DNA of 64,000 bases from Struthio camelus (Eukaryota; Chordata; Aves; Struthioniformes; Struthionidae): contig NC_090947.1 of the NCBI RefSeq assembly GCF_040807025.1, positions 10,230,001 to 10,294,000 of the forward strand. The letters are read 5' to 3'. Shown here one piece after another: positions 48,201-58,624 of the stretch (positions are counted from its first letter, which is position 1; the number at the start of each line of letters is the position of its first letter). Under the pieces are notes generated by a model. That model was not told where the DNA came from, did not search any database, and saw only the letters and a list, made by a program, of their open reading frames with translations. The translations under genes were made by a program, and so were the position numbers.

Positions 48201-49022
48201 TGAATATTTCAGTTTCTGAAATATCTTCTTTATGAAGAAGAGTGATAGAGGCCTCAAACAGATAGTGACACAGAGACAAGAAATGAAAAACAAGATCATC
48301 TTGAGGATGAATTTCCAGATCCAGTAGTAGTTATAGTGGTTAACGTAAATAATGAAAAGCAAACAGTTTAATGTACTTTCTTAAAAAAATAATTAATACG
48401 TTTGAAAAAGAAAAATCAAGAAAAAAGGTGGAAGTAGTCAAAAAAAGGTTTTGAAAGACCATTAAATCAGAAAGCCCATGTTGAGATAGAAACATCAGAA
48501 ACAAGGAAGTTGCTGCTTTTTCAGCTTGAGTTGTTGTTTAGTAGTGCAGTATTAGAAATGAGAACTTACTGAACTATAGGGAGAAGAAAGGCAGTTTTTA
48601 TCTGACTTAATAATTCAAGTTCATGTCATGGCTGAATTTAACCATGGGAATTAAACTCTAACTTGCTTAAGAGGCATGTTTCTCAAGCAGTAATACCAGT
48701 GCAGCTTAATGGACACTGACTAGTAAGTGGTTGGTGTTGCAAGTTCTTTTGAGAAACCAGTATACAGTATAAAACAAAATACTTACAATAACTTTAAATT
48801 ACTTAACATGATATTTCAAAATTTACTGCTACCTGTTATAACTTGAGGTTTGCTTTGCATCGTAAGTGGTCCTCAGACCGTTTGCTAAGATGACACATGA
48901 CATAATAAATGGAGATGAAAAGCACAGATCTCTACTATGAACGTAGACAAATGCAAGAGAACAAGTCACACTTGCAAAGAAGCTAAGCTTCTTTGGACAA
49001 CGTGCAGTTAGAACTGCATGAA

Positions 49023-49858
49023 AGACTTGATGGTAGCTAATTTTTGGCAAGTATCACAGCGTATCAGCTGAGGAAAATGCATTAATGGTACTGTTTCAGA
49101 TGTGTGCAAGGTGTTGGAGTCCAGTACACGCTCACCAGGTTCTTTTAGACATTCTATGCATACGGAGAGTGCAATGTTTAATATAAAAGTATAAAGGTTT
49201 TATTTTTGAGGGAATTTGATGTTACACAGGATTTTTGATTTAGCAGAGTGATCCAGCAATACACTGAAATCACAATTCAAGTGCGTACACTTAACAAAAT
49301 CTAGCAATTGCAATATACAATTCAATCACAATACCAATGTGATTGCCATTACCAGTCTCGGATATGCTCACTGTCATGACCCTGGGTGTCCCAGTCCCAG
49401 GAATACATGGGTTGAAGCCAGCTCAAAACCATTGCTCTTTTCAAAATTCCTTTGTTAGCTGTTGAGGTTTTATACTCTCTGTTGGGTTGAGCCAGGTATA
49501 CTCTTCCCCCATGCTGGTCTGGCTGTTCTCAGGGAGCCCTTCACGTTCTTTTGAACAACTCAGAAGAAACATTCACACCAGTCTGTCTAATTGCTGGCTG
49601 CTTATCCAAAAGAAAGGTCGCCCTCAGGCCCCCTTTGTGTGGAGATAAATCAGTTCTCTGTGCAACAGCAAGGATTAAGGAGCTGCATCCTACACTGTCC
49701 TTGAGCATCGTGGGGCACCTGGCCCTCTGAGCCTTCTCCCATTGTAGGGGTTATTGGTCGATCACAAAAAGAGAAATATTTATTTGCATAAACAAGCAAC
49801 TATTTTATATAATTTCAACTGTAGGCTTGGAAGCGGAGAGTTCCTCCCGACTAAACCT
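49023..49858 (+). repeat. Diverged duplicate block, copy A, split by the solo LTR
   Basis: Positions 49,023-49,111 and 49,767-49,858 together match 52,264-52,438. Shared stretches include CAGCTGAG, AAATGCATTAATGG, TTGTTTCAGATGTGTG-type sequence and TTTGCATAAACAAGCAACTA. Copy A carries the 655-bp insertion; copy B is uninterrupted. Confidence 0.85.
49112..49766 (-). mobile_element. Solo LTR of an endogenous retrovirus, 655 bp
   Basis: Read on the minus strand the element starts TGTGATCGACC and ends GACTCCAACA, giving TG...CA termini. It has CCAAT just inside the 5' end, GAGTATAAAACC as a TATA box and AAAAATAAAACC as a poly(A) signal, in LTR order. It is flanked by CAAGG (49,107-49,111) and AAAAG (49,767-49,771). 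The uninterrupted paralogue at 52,348-52,352 has a single AAAAG, so these are a 5-bp target-site duplication with two later substitutions on the left. No internal viral genes are present. The retroviral class is not determined. Confidence 0.85.
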
Positions 49859-51416
49859 TATTTCACGTGGTATGTAACGTTGACAAAATAGGGGAAAAAC
49901 TATGTATCCTGCCACCCATCCTTCTGTTCCTTGCTTTTTGCTTACAGTATTCTTTCCATTTTTTCTGACATATTTTTTAACATAAGTAAGTTTACAGTTG
50001 TTACATACTAGACGTAGACTTCAGCCTCCGTTTGGAGGCAGAGCTCGCGCAGAATATCAGCTTAAATCAGTGATTCTTTCTAAAAGAAATTGCCCATTTA
50101 CCCTCCAAGGTGCATGAAGTTTTGTTTCTCTTGTTCAGGTGCTGAGATAAATGGAGTTAGTCAGATAGGTAAGGCTGGAAGAATTGGGAATTTAGGTTTT
50201 CTGCTGCTGCTTTTTGGTTAGAATTTCTGCTGACATTAATTAGTCAAAAATTTAAATAATTATGAGCTGTTTGGTCTCAGTACAGGCATTTGGAAAAGTA
50301 TATTTCACCAAGATGGCTATCAGAGATTTGTGAATGGTAAGACTAGAGCTCCAGTGATGTAACTGGAATGAAAACTTTGGTTGTTGCATTTACTGGTTAT
50401 CTTCTGTTTGGCGCCTAATGTGTCTTTCAGTCTTCCTCGCAAATAGGATGGGTCCCTACCTACGTATTCGGTTTGTCTGTATTGGTATTCTGTTAGTATT
50501 TATTTTGCCTATCAGGAGATTCCACTACTAAAGATGAACTTGTTTGAAAACACACTGAGAGCTTTTGGACTGCTTCATGTTGTTTGAATTTTGAGTGCTC
50601 TTCTTAGTTTTTTTGTTTAATTGAGTGTTATTAGCACTGTTTAAGTGTTGCTGCTGACCATAGCTTTTAAGTATTTTCTTGGTTAAAATATTACTTCCAC
50701 GTGTCTGATGCAATTAGCCTTCCCCCCCCCCCCATTATAAACATCATATCATACATGTCACATTTTTGAAGAGATGAGGTATTAGCCTTGTCCTGGACAA
50801 GTTGCTTAGTTGACTTCCTTTAGCTCTGACCTATAATTTTCATCCCATATGATATTCTTTGCTTTCTCTTCTAAACTACCGTTTTAGTATTGCTAGTTTT
50901 TCCTTTGCATCCCAGAGGTAGGTTGAAGTAAGTTCTGGATGAAAGAACTGCTAAAATAATGGGCAATGATGACTGACGTCCTTGAATAAAATGTGCCGAC
51001 TTGTTCCCCTTCTTGCGAGTGTGTAGCCATTATAAATACTCGAATGGCTTCAGAGAAATCCTGTAAATTATCTTAAGAATGTATTTCTCATCCTTATTTG
51101 GATGTAAATACATTACATTTGATTACATTCCACTAATAATGGAATAAACCTGAATGATTAGTAGGTTATGGCATATATCAAGAATGGGACAGGTAAAGGG
51201 CCATAGGTTCTAGATAAATTATTTTGGAGCCAGTAAGTTTGGGCACAGATATATTTTAATTAAGAAAGGCTTTTTAATTTGTTTGTGAAGTTTGAAGATT
51301 CCTTTTACTAAGATTAAGAAAAAGTGTAATCTCTTTGATGTTAGCTGCCATCTGTAGTTTTACAATTTTTCAAGAATCAAATCAGTTGAACATGTCCTTT
51401 TTATCTTACTATTCAG

Positions 51417-51791
51417 AATCATGCAAGTGAAGATATAAAAATGAAAGTATGTGAGTATTTTGAAAAAGCAGTAGAGAGAGCTCTACAGATCTACCAGGGG
51501 CTCCAGAAGTAATGCTTGTGTCAGCCACCAAATTCTGCAAGACCACGCAGTGTTCCTCCTGTTTGTAGGTCAGCTAAAGAGATCTCTGGAACACAGGCTG
51601 CAGGTTCTTCCATTGCATCGCTAGATTCTTCCATTAGTAAAGATGCAGGAAATACTACCAGATTAAAGTTTGAGAATCAAAACACTCGAGCAGACCAAGT
51701 AGAAATCAGTCCTAAGAAAAGGGTAAATTTCTGTGAAATTCTCAAAGATGTATTACTGGAAAATGCGACACCCCAGAGTGATGACAAATGA
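51417..51791 (+). pseudogene. C2CD6: C2CD6 relic exon near the 3' end, two frame breaks
   Basis: After acceptor ATTCAG the frame reads NHASEDIKMKVCEYFEKA. The coherent frame then shifts to SSTDLPGAPEVMLVSA, and shifts again to PPNSARPRSVPPVCRSAKEI, continuing to SPKKRVNFCEILKDVLLENA before a TGA. Each piece has coding texture in a different frame. The SSTDLPGAPE and SARPRSVPPV motifs resemble human long-isoform C2CD6 only loosely, so identity rests mainly on position. Confidence 0.5.
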
Positions 51792-52008
51792 AGTCAAAAT
51801 GCCTTTCCAAAGAAAAGCCAGAGGGCAACGTAACTCTTACTTGGAATCTAACTTAGGAAGATAGTGTTCCCACCTTGTGATTGAAGAAAGTTGAAGTTAC
51901 CAGTAATAAAAGTGTTCTTGCAGCATCTTCACTGCATCTTTCCCTTTGAGACTTTAGGATAGTCATTTACTTTGTTAACCAACATTAAATATGTTTTTTA
52001 TTTTGCAG

Positions 52009-52097
52009 TGGGGCTTTGGATTTGGTAACAGTTTATATAGCTTTTCTGGCTTTGGTGATTTATGGAATAAGGTGGTGTCCACAGTGCAATCAGAATT
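52009..52097 (+). CDS. C2CD6: Intact-looking small exon, probably C2CD6 3' part
   Basis: A strong acceptor (TTTTATTTTGCAG) and a perfect GTAAGT donor enclose 89 nt reading WGFGFGNSLYSFSGFGDLWN and KVVSTVQSE without a break. If the donor is not used, a TAA follows two codons later. Glycine/aromatic-rich; I do not recognise the motif. It may still be spliced into a noncoding or truncated transcript. Confidence 0.4.
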
Positions 52098-52263
52098 GTA
52101 AGTAATTGATGTGACAGACTAGTGGATTAGGCAAAGAGACCAGATTTCTAAGACAACTGTTGTAGTACAAGAAAAAATGAACTTGTTGGAAAACATGTTT
52201 CTGCTGTCAGTTACATTAATAGAGTAACCGGTCTCCTGCATTTCAGAAATGTACAAGTACAAA

Positions 52264-52438
52264 AGACGTGATGGTAGCTAACTTTTGGCAAGTATCACGG
52301 CATATCAGCTGAGAAAAATGCATTAATGGAGTTGTTTCAGATGTGTGAAAAGAGAAACATTTATTTGCATAAACAAGCAACTAATTTGTGTAATTTCAAA
52401 TGTAAGCTTGGAAGTGGAGAGTTCCTCCTCACTAAATT
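52264..52438 (+). repeat. Duplicate block, copy B (empty LTR site)
   Basis: Uninterrupted paralogue of 49,023-49,858. At 52,341-52,357 it reads ATGTGTGAAAAGAGAAA, the pre-integration sequence of the solo LTR site in copy A. Confidence 0.85.
52360..52365 (-). terminator. STRADB: Candidate STRADB polyadenylation signal
   Basis: AATAAA on the minus strand about 490 bp beyond the STRADB stop, inside the duplicate block. No nearer canonical signal was noticed, so this is tentative. Confidence 0.3.
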
Positions 52439-52632
52439 AATTTGGGTGAGAATGAAAAGACAGATGAGACTGTTAAAATAAGTAAGGTCATAAACAAAAT
52501 GCAAGCCTGAACTTAGAAAGGCGCTTGGACTCTAGCAATATGAGCTGAAAACTTTCAGTACTGTACAGTGTAAGAATACAGCAGGAGTCCCCTTGTTAAA
52601 AATATTTTGGAAAAAAGAAATACGAGCTCAGT

Positions 52633-52755
52633 TATTCTCTATATACAGTTGTCCTTACAGCCAGAGAAAGGTGAGACTTTACTGCACTTCATGGTGCCAA
52701 CAGAGGAAGAAATTAATGAAATATGGCCACTGCAACTGCATTTTCAAGTATACCT
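52633..52755 (+). other. Possible terminal exon of the C2CD6 transcript
   Basis: After TATATACAG one frame reads LSLQPEKGETLLHFMVPTEE, then EINEIWPLQLHFQVYLV and a stop. It has coding texture, but the phase does not fit the 52,009 exon cleanly and no family is recognised. Its end would lie only about 100 bp from the opposing STRADB stop codon. Confidence 0.25.
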
Positions 52756-52853
52756 TGTCTAATTATATTTTAGCCACATAAAGTAAAGCAGCAAGTAGAA
52801 ATCACATTTTCCTTCTTTGAAGCATGGGAGAGGTATGATGGTTTTGTATCTTT

Positions 52854-53006
52854 TTAGAATTCCCAGTCTATGTCATTTTGATTTGCAGTAATATATCCAA
52901 GTTCAGTCCCAATTGCTGGAGAGGGCAGTGCCAAGAATGCTGATCTGTTACTTTGAATAGGAGGTGGTAACAAGGACAATAATGTGCTCCGTGTTTGTTC
53001 TTTTAT
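52854..53006 (-). CDS. STRADB: STRADB terminal exon with MO25-docking WEF
   Basis: Encodes [16 protein letters not shown], a divergent linker and the terminal DIDWEF. The tail before WEF differs greatly from human, as this linker usually does. Confidence 0.95.
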   Translation of the reverse strand: MKEQTRSTLLSLLPPPIQSNRSAFLALPSPAIGTELGYITANQNDIDWEF

Positions 53007-56000
53007 CTAGAAAGAAGAACAAAAGGTAAAATACGGCTGCATATAAAATTCTACATAACATTGCATCTGACTTCATTAAAAGCATATGAAATCATAGAGC
53101 TGCATTCTTATATGCAGAATATTGAAAATGACACGATGAGAGATTTACCCTTCCTCACTGCAGAGTAAGTTCAATTAATATTTTAATTTTAACCACATAG
53201 GCTGTGCAATTCTTCTGCTTTAAATTTAGGATATTAACCGATTTTCTCATTAGTTAGTCTGACTTCAGTTAAGTTAAACTAACTTATTGTCAAAGAAGAA
53301 ATGGATTACTCTTCCTACACCTTATTACTCTTCCTACTGCTTCTTACACCCTATCATAACAATTTGTTTTTAAAAAAAAAAAAAGTTGTCTGAAGAAGAT
53401 GTTCTATATGATGTTAGGTTCCAAGCTGACTCAATTATTTTGCAATTCAACTGTAATATTTTGTGGTTTATTTAGGGTATAGCTATGTCATCTAACAGAA
53501 TTCAGTAAACTCACCTGTTTGAAGAATGTATGCGAAAGCAAACTGCTTGCTGATGGCCTGGATCATAAAATGAAAAATACAATTATGTTGTTATGTTTTG
53601 GAAAATAAGCACTGCTTTTGGGAAAGGTGCTAAATGACAAATGAATGTAAGCCCTGTGGTTATTTACCCACAAGGCACATGCAAAGCATTAAAAAAAAAA
53701 AAAAAAAAGCACAGGTTTCCTACATTCTATGCCTCAGTTTGCAGTGAGGGCACTCCTAAAAAGCCTTTAAAATAAATGAATTGCATTTACTTTTTCTTAG
53801 AAAAGAATTTAATGTCTCAGAAGAGATATCGTATTGAAAACCAAGTACTTCAGTTCACTGTTTTTTTTCTTGGAAAAAATGCATATTTAGAAATTGATTT
53901 TTCTTATTTAACCACAGAACATTAATATGATAAGAAATTCAGTCCCAAGGATCAGTCAGCACTTTAAAAGCATGGTTCCTCAGACAAGATAATTCTTAAA
54001 AGTACAAAACCAAAGGTAAGTGTAGTGTTTAGTATAGTACTTATTGTTTGAAATTCTGATATTAGCAGTATTCAGCTAATTACTGGATCCTAAACTGTGT
54101 GCTATACTTGGTCTTAGGTTGAAGTGACAGAAAGCTAGCTTTTACCAGGAGGTTACCTTTTCTCAGGGTCCTGTTGCAAGCAAAGTTCTATCAAGTTGTG
54201 GAAAGCAGGGGAAAACGTTTTGGAAAAGGGAATTTGCAGTCCTTCACTAGTCATTGTGCGTGTCATGCTCTCACCAATTCCAGAATCAACACCTGATCGG
54301 GAATTCTTCATCCTGGATTCCCCACGGGGGAAGGTATTTATATCCCAAGGACAATACGTGGGACCTTTCAGCTTTTGCAGCAGCATCTAGTGGAAAGGAA
54401 TGGAAGTATAACAGAGTCCAGCAGTTGTTTAGAGCTAATCAGGCTAAGCTGTTAAATAATCTTTCCATTCCTGGAGTTTGGTCTAGGAAGAAGTATGCAG
54501 ATTTGAAATAACAAAGAACAGCCACTGTTTCAATAGTAATAGCATTGATTTCTCTGAGTAAAAGAAAAAAAAAAGTTCTGAGTGTATTGAAGGAGAAATA
54601 GAATTTAGCATCAAACCTGAGTGCGAGGCATATCTTGAAATGGAACATGTCCATTGGCTAGTTCACATGCTGTAATCCCCACACTGTAAATGTCAGACTT
54701 CACATTATACCCAGACAAATCCTGCGGGAGAAAGAGAATCAGCCTAAATCACTGAAGCCATTGATCAGGGCAGACCAAAATACAAACGCCCGTTTCAGGA
54801 TATCCCATATTCTACACAGGAATGGGATAATTAGTGAGGTGTGAAACCTGATACTATGGTCAAAAATCTGACTGGTGAACTGAAGACAAATTTTAAGATC
54901 GGCAGTAGCTCCCAGGAAGAAGAAAGTAGCACAGCAGCGTCTTAACAACAGCTTAGAAACTTCTTCTCTAAAGGAGAGTTTTAATAACTTCAGTACCTCT
55001 TTGTTTAATTTTAAAGTTGCAGATCAGCAGCCTCCACTGCCCTTTTACAAGCAAACTTAAGCCAGAAATTAACTACTTAGTATCTTTGGATAGCAAAAGT
55101 GAAGTGTAATTTGTACTGACCTGTCTCAGTAGTTCAGGACTCAGCCAAGGAAGCACGGATGTACTAAATTGGGGGAAATCATATACCACCTTTGACTTTT
55201 GTCCATTGTTAACTAAGCTGTAGAGGTTGCTTAAGCCCGAGAGAGAAACCAGACCATCCCCTGAAATCAGAATGTGGCTAGCTTTAATATTCCTGTAACA
55301 CAAAGTGGTAAATTTTAGTTATACAAATTACTCAAAACAGTACTAGCTTTCATATTTCATTAATTCATAAAATACTGAGATGTTAAAGTACAGTTCTGTT
55401 TAGCAGTTTATTATCACACACTCAGTATGAGTTGTCTTTTTAATACAACCTCAAGTGAGGGCAGAAATGATTGCCAAGAAAAACTGATTGCCAGAAACTG
55501 GAGAAGGGCTTTCCTTCTCTGCAAAGGGTGAAAAGCAAGCAAGCCCTCTCTACAACTGTTTTCTCTTCAGCTTCAGAAAGACAGAACCAGACAGATGTAC
55601 ACACTGATTTAAATAAGAGGACTGGTGTTATAAACAGGTTTAAATAATGTTTGGATACCGTTCTTGTTAAGGTTCTACAAACTAAATTCTGCTCTGTTAT
55701 TTAAAAAAAAAAATGCTTCTGCACTATCTGACATAAAAAGGTATACAGAAGAAGGAAAGGAGGCAACACTTAAGAAAAGCTGAAAATGGGTTTTGAAGGG
55801 AAACTGAGCTCTCAGCTGTAATCTGGTTCTCACCTATGTCACTGATTTTCTCCTACCTGTGAATGTAGCCATTTTGGTGCATGTAATTTAATCCTCTGAT
55901 TGCGCCAAACAGAATGTTGCCTATCAAAGCTTCACTCATTCCTTCAGGGAAGTAAGTTTTCAGCAGGTGTCTAGCAGAACCTGAAAGAGAAGAGAAGATA

Positions 56001-58579
56001 ACCTAGCTAAGCAAACAAGTATTCATTGCATTCACAAAGAGCAGTATTCTCACTTCTGTATTGACTATGGTACATGAAGAACGCTTATATGGAAGCAGCT
56101 TGCACCAGGCAAAGATCACACTCAAGTCAGGTTTCTGTTAATTGAACCTGTACTCAATCCAGACAGGTTTTCTGTTGACAAAATTCAAAAGTGCATCAAG
56201 TCAAATGCATTCCCCAGCTAACGTTCCTCAGATAGTGGATGTCAGGACTTGAAGTGCAAGCTAATGCAGTTTGAATGCCAAACGTCACTGGGGAGGAAGA
56301 ACATGTATGGAAGACTTCTTTAGTTTGGGACAAAAGATGCTTAAAAGAAAAATCTCTTATGGCCCTTTCTCTTATTTGAAAATGGCACTTAACAGTTCTT
56401 ACCATATGCCATGAACGGAGAGATGACCCAAAGCCAATTACCAGCTGTAAACACTGTCCAAAGTGTCATTATGTTGGGATGCTGGAAAAAGTGGGATAAA
56501 ATCACCTCGTTCTAAGGAATTAAATAAAAGTGGTTATGTTAACCAGAAGACAACTGTTGCTAAGAACATTAATTACATCAGTTAGTAGAAAGAATTGTTC
56601 CCTGTGTGCATTTATGCTAATGTTGCAGCTGATGTGCACAGCGTGCAAAAAAATAGGCAAATACCCTGCCTATGATTGCATTTGTCTGAAATAAATGTAG
56701 TTTGAGGTTGTGATGTAAATGCAGAATACAGAACGTATTTCAAGGAAAACACTTGGTACAATTACAGAAGTCTTTTTAAAACACTTGTTAACTGTTTTAT
56801 TCGGAAAGTAGTTCTGTTTCATATTTACCGTGCTTTGTACTCTTTTAAAGGAAAAACTTAAATGACCTATTTCATATAGGAGGGCTACCTCTGTTTAGTA
56901 ACCTTATATATATTCATTGGGGCCTTCATCAGACTAGTGCAGCAGTGCTGTTGCTTTACCTGCAAAGCTTTCAAATGCTCTTCAGAGCAACTTTCTAGGT
57001 CTGTGATCCTTACAGCAACTTGCATCCCTGTAGGTGTATGCCGTGCAAGGTAGACTGAAGTTAAGTTGTTGAATCTCCTTCCTGAAACCAGAAGTGGCTA
57101 CCTTGGTTAACATTGGCAAAAATATAATAATGCACCCATAACTTGCTTCATATTTAGAGATCATTTTAAAATTCTGATATAGCAGCATGTCTTTTTCTTT
57201 AGGCATGTCAATAACTTAAGTAGTTGCAGCAAAATACATGCATCAAATTAGTTAAAACATGGCTCTTTCTATTTTTAGAGCAACTAAAAGCATTTAAACG
57301 TTTTTTCAGCATCAATTACATATCTTCCACATGTAAATGAACAATGCTTCTAGCACGCACATTCACATAAACAGATATAGGCACAGTAAGATTGAGGGCA
57401 GCTATTTTAGGACAATCATCTTAGGCAGCCAAGTGACAAGACAGTGTTACCTAATGTGTTATCTACTGCCCGTATAACCACAAGCGTAGAGAACTGAGCT
57501 GTGCACACATATGCTCACATCAAGAGAAAAATTCAGATAACTGATTTTATATTTTTAAAATAAGTGATAACTGGAAAAAAGCACAGAACCTCTCTCATCC
57601 TTAACTAAAGAGACCCAAGAATGGTTCTATTCGGCCGATAGGTTTGCCAGCCTTACTAAGTATTCACTGAAGTAAGCAATGCCCCAAGAGAACACATCTG
57701 CAAGAACAAGTAGTATTTTATGGTACAATTAGCTTACCTATTTCCACCTGGAGTTCATAGTGAGAGACATTGGAAGAGCAAAACATCATTTCATTCTCTC
57801 CTGTAGCTGGGGGAATCCAGGCTAGATCAGAATCAGCCTACAAGTGAGGAAAAAACAGTTCTCAAAATTACTATGTACACTTGCACGTTTAACAGAGAAA
57901 CAGCATTAATGAAAATGCAAAGATCGAGTACTGAAGTCACAACACTCAAGCTGATGCTTTTACCACTATCCTGAGATTTAGTTACATGAGCTATTTTAGT
58001 TAGTTATTACCTGTAGTCTTCTTCCAAAGTGGAAGCCCCAAAAAGGACTCTGGTTATTTTTCTAAGTTAATATTTGAAAAAGTACCTGACTTAGTGAGAT
58101 TATTGTTGGTATGTAGTAATTTTAATATGTATAACTTTGCCAGTTAACATTTTTATTTTCTTCTTACCAGATATTCATGGATGCTGCTCTGAGATTGCTT
58201 TTCTGGTCTGATTGATTCAACTCGTGTACGTAGAATACAGGAACAGTCCTTGAAAACAGAAACAAGTGAATGTTAGTAGACTTGCTATAACTTATTAAAT
58301 GTGATCATGTGAGAACATCAGAAATAACGCCCTTATGAGCAGTAGTTCAGAAAGTCAGGCAAGAGGTAAGACCTAGAGAGAAGAGAAACTAAATATCCTC
58401 CATAAGCAAAAGCTGGTATTACAAAGTTTAAGTATCTCATCACTGTGGAAATCCTTCAAGTGAAGTGTTTCAACTGTACAGCAAGACATTTCACTAGAAC
58501 TTTTTCACATTGAGTTATAACTGGATAACAAGGTGCAACTATCGATGCTTTTTAAAAATAAACTTACCAAACACGACAT
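52854..58579 (-). CDS. STRADB: STRADB, STE20-related pseudokinase adaptor beta (whole coding span, 11 exons)
   Basis: STRAD-beta is a pseudokinase that binds LKB1 and MO25 and activates LKB1 allosterically in the cytoplasm. Coding exons in transcript order: 58579-58568, 58248-58168, 57837-57738, 57081-56960, 56511-56403, 55980-55857, 55292-55121, 54721-54617, 54386-54157, 53557-53515, 53006-52854. They sum to 1,251 nt, 416 residues plus stop (human 418), with all phases consistent. Kinase-fold landmarks are degenerate as expected: the glycine-loop region reads [10 protein letters not shown], the VAIK lysine is arginine (VAVRI, about R89), HRD is HRN (about 182-184) and DFG is GLS. The C-terminus is DWEF, the WEF motif known to dock MO25. 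The start MSCL followed by DCSC aligns with human MSLLDCFC. The 3' end converges on the C2CD6 relic. Confidence 0.95.
53515..53557 (-). CDS. STRADB: STRADB exon 10 (43 nt)
   Basis: Encodes [14 protein letters not shown], one residue different from human [14 protein letters not shown]. Acceptor ATCCAG, donor GTGAGT. Confidence 0.95.
54157..54386 (-). CDS. STRADB: STRADB exon 9
   Basis: Encodes [37 protein letters not shown] and [10 protein letters not shown]. The GVDSGIGES block is identical to human. Confidence 0.96.
54617..54721 (-). CDS. STRADB: STRADB exon 8
   Basis: Encodes [20 protein letters not shown] and [15 protein letters not shown]. Thirty-five complete codons. Confidence 0.96.
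55121..55292 (-). CDS. STRADB: STRADB exon 7, degenerate catalytic loop
   Basis: Encodes [20 protein letters not shown] and [20 protein letters not shown]. The DFG position reads GLS, the pseudokinase hallmark shared with human. Confidence 0.96.
55857..55980 (-). CDS. STRADB: STRADB exon 6
   Basis: Encodes [20 protein letters not shown] and [15 protein letters not shown]. Ends in phase 2 within the HR of the HRN motif. Confidence 0.95.
56403..56511 (-). CDS. STRADB: STRADB exon 5
   Basis: Encodes [20 protein letters not shown] and [12 protein letters not shown]. The start follows CCTTAG; the alternative AG six nt downstream would drop NE and shorten the human-length alignment. Confidence 0.93.
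56960..57081 (-). CDS. STRADB: STRADB exon 4, nucleotide-loop and beta-3 region
   Basis: Encodes [20 protein letters not shown] and [20 protein letters not shown]. The beta-3 lysine present in human (VTIKI) is arginine here. Confidence 0.95.
57738..57837 (-). CDS. STRADB: STRADB exon 3, start of pseudokinase fold
   Basis: Encodes a variable linker, then [15 protein letters not shown], as in human [15 protein letters not shown]. Confidence 0.94.
58168..58248 (-). CDS. STRADB: STRADB exon 2, N-terminal region
   Basis: Encodes [20 protein letters not shown] and SSIHEYL, matching human VESLRPEKQSETSIHQYL. Confidence 0.93.
58568..58579 (-). CDS. STRADB: STRADB first coding exon (MSCL)
   Basis: Four codons (MSCL) before a GTAAGT donor. 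The exon probably spans 58,568-58,624, since TTTTTCTAG precedes it, giving a 45-nt leader part. Confidence 0.88.
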
Positions 58580-58624
58580 GGAACCTCTTTAGAGCAGGGG
58601 AAAAGTCATATACATCCATTTATC

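Noticed and set aside
56403-56505. Shorter STRADB exon 5 starting at GTGATT after ACGAG
   Set aside because: The preceding AG (CCTTAG) gives NEVILSHFF, keeping the same length as human KAVILSHFF; the shorter form would lose two residues in a conserved helix.
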